Program-made: the position numbers and the translations under genes
Notes under the pieces: generated by a model
Told to the model about the DNA's origin: nothing
The model's database searches: none
The model's input: the letters and a program-made list of their open reading frames with translations, nothing else
Assembly: GCA_030679985.1 (NCBI GenBank)
Contig: JAUXSI010000024.1
Location: 1 to 41,560, forward strand
Direction: 5' to 3'
Source of the DNA: Candidatus Moraniibacteriota bacterium
Lineage (GTDB): Bacteria; Patescibacteriota; Minisyncoccia; Moranbacterales; UBA2206
DNA length: 41,560 bases
In this document: in pieces, positions 41,238 to 41,560 of the stretch
Numbering within the stretch: the stretch's first letter is position 1
Layout: every line of letters begins with the position of its first letter

Positions 41238-41560
41238 TCAGTATTTCAGGTTGCCGTATACCGGGAATTTCTTGCACAGCGCGATCACTTCCTTGTGGAT
41301 CGCTTTGAGCTTTTTTTCATCCGCGTGGTTTTCAACCACATCGTTTATCCAGCGGGCGATTTTCACGATTTCCTTTTCTTTCATCCCGCGGGTCGTCACC
41401 GCCGGCACGCCGATCCGCACACCGCTCGGATCCATCGGGCTTCTCGGATCATCGGGAATCATATTTTTATTCAAAGTTATGCCGACTTTGTCCAAGGCCT
41501 TTTCCGCCTCCTTGCCGGTCACGCCTTTGCTGCCGAAGACATCCACCAGGACCATATGGT
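41238..41560 (-). CDS. glyA: Serine hydroxymethyltransferase, C-terminal part (partial)
   Basis: The frame runs off the right edge; 107 residues of the C-terminal domain are visible. HMVLVDVFGSKGVTGKEAE, VGITLNKNMIPDDPRSPMDPSG and VRIGVPAVTTRGMKEKE match the end of bacterial SHMT, including the conserved Arg of RIGxPAxTTRG that binds the substrate carboxylate. The enzyme is pyridoxal-phosphate dependent and interconverts serine and glycine while loading tetrahydrofolate with a one-carbon unit. It is a housekeeping gene and marks the edge of the glycan region. Confidence 0.95.
   Translation of the reverse strand, partial: HMVLVDVFGSKGVTGKEAEKALDKVGITLNKNMIPDDPRSPMDPSGVRIGVPAVTTRGMKEKEIVKIARWINDVVENHADEKKLKAIHKEVIALCKKFPVYGNLKY

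Noticed and set aside
1-41560. Recoded TGA (glycine) as in some CPR lineages
   Set aside because: Several genes end at TGA in overlaps with the next start (1168-1170, 13360-13362), and all real frames are complete under the standard bacterial code.

Overview
This window looks like a chromosomal piece of a Candidate Phyla Radiation (Patescibacteria) bacterium, probably of the Parcubacteria/Moranbacteria type. That placement is an inference from the gene content: DUF4012 and DUF2304 membrane proteins, an HTH-Cas2-like protein with no CRISPR locus, many stand-alone glycosyltransferases, mostly weak or absent Shine-Dalgarno sequences, and several apparently leaderless promoters. TGA serves as a normal stop (for example in ATGA stop/start overlaps), so the recoded code of Absconditabacteria/Gracilibacteria is excluded. 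No rRNA, tRNA, CRISPR array or transposase gene was found.

Layout. (1) 1-340: the 3' end of a secreted repeat protein and a strong terminator. (2) 402-14036, + strand: one promoter followed by twelve tightly packed genes: a GT2/DUF2304 pair, a GT4, an AsnB-type amidotransferase, a polytopic membrane protein, a GT4 fused through a membrane helix to a large outside domain, three more GT4 enzymes and three methyltransferases. (3) 14055-16282, - strand: a UDP-glucuronate decarboxylase and a Wzx-like flippase. (4) 16447-18628, + strand: a polytopic GT-C-like protein and a bitopic exported protein. (5) 18715-19518: an HTH-Cas2-like gene with three large palindromes around it. (6) 19696-26436, - strand: a small membrane protein, a 1171-residue secreted LCAT-like hydrolase, a tiny self-contained transcription unit, a UDP-glucuronate 4-epimerase-like enzyme and a DUF4012 protein. 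(7) 26538-30059, + strand: a GT-C-like protein, a repeat protein and a small membrane protein. (8) 30093-37310, - strand: an eight-gene operon (small membrane protein, membrane-RmlA fusion, three GT2, two GT4-type enzymes, GalU). (9) 37439-41560, - strand: four unrecognised or loosely recognised genes, two of them behind long hairpin-rich leaders, and the 3' part of glyA.

Together the genes describe surface glycan assembly. GalU makes UDP-glucose; UXS and the 4-epimerase convert UDP-glucuronate to UDP-xylose and UDP-galacturonate (the UDP-glucose dehydrogenase linking them is not in the window); an RmlA-like enzyme makes a dTDP- or UDP-hexose. About ten glycosyltransferases build the chain, methyltransferases may cap or decorate it, the flippase exports it, and polytopic GT-C-like proteins and single-pass proteins may act on the outside. 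The gene mix and a sharp composition break inside asnB suggest a locus that is shuffled by recombination.

The least expected items are the palindromes around the HTH-Cas2-like gene, a 22-30 codon gene with its own promoter and terminator, two hairpin-rich leaders, the GT4-membrane-outside fusion, and the RmlA fusion next to a free-standing paralogue of its membrane part.
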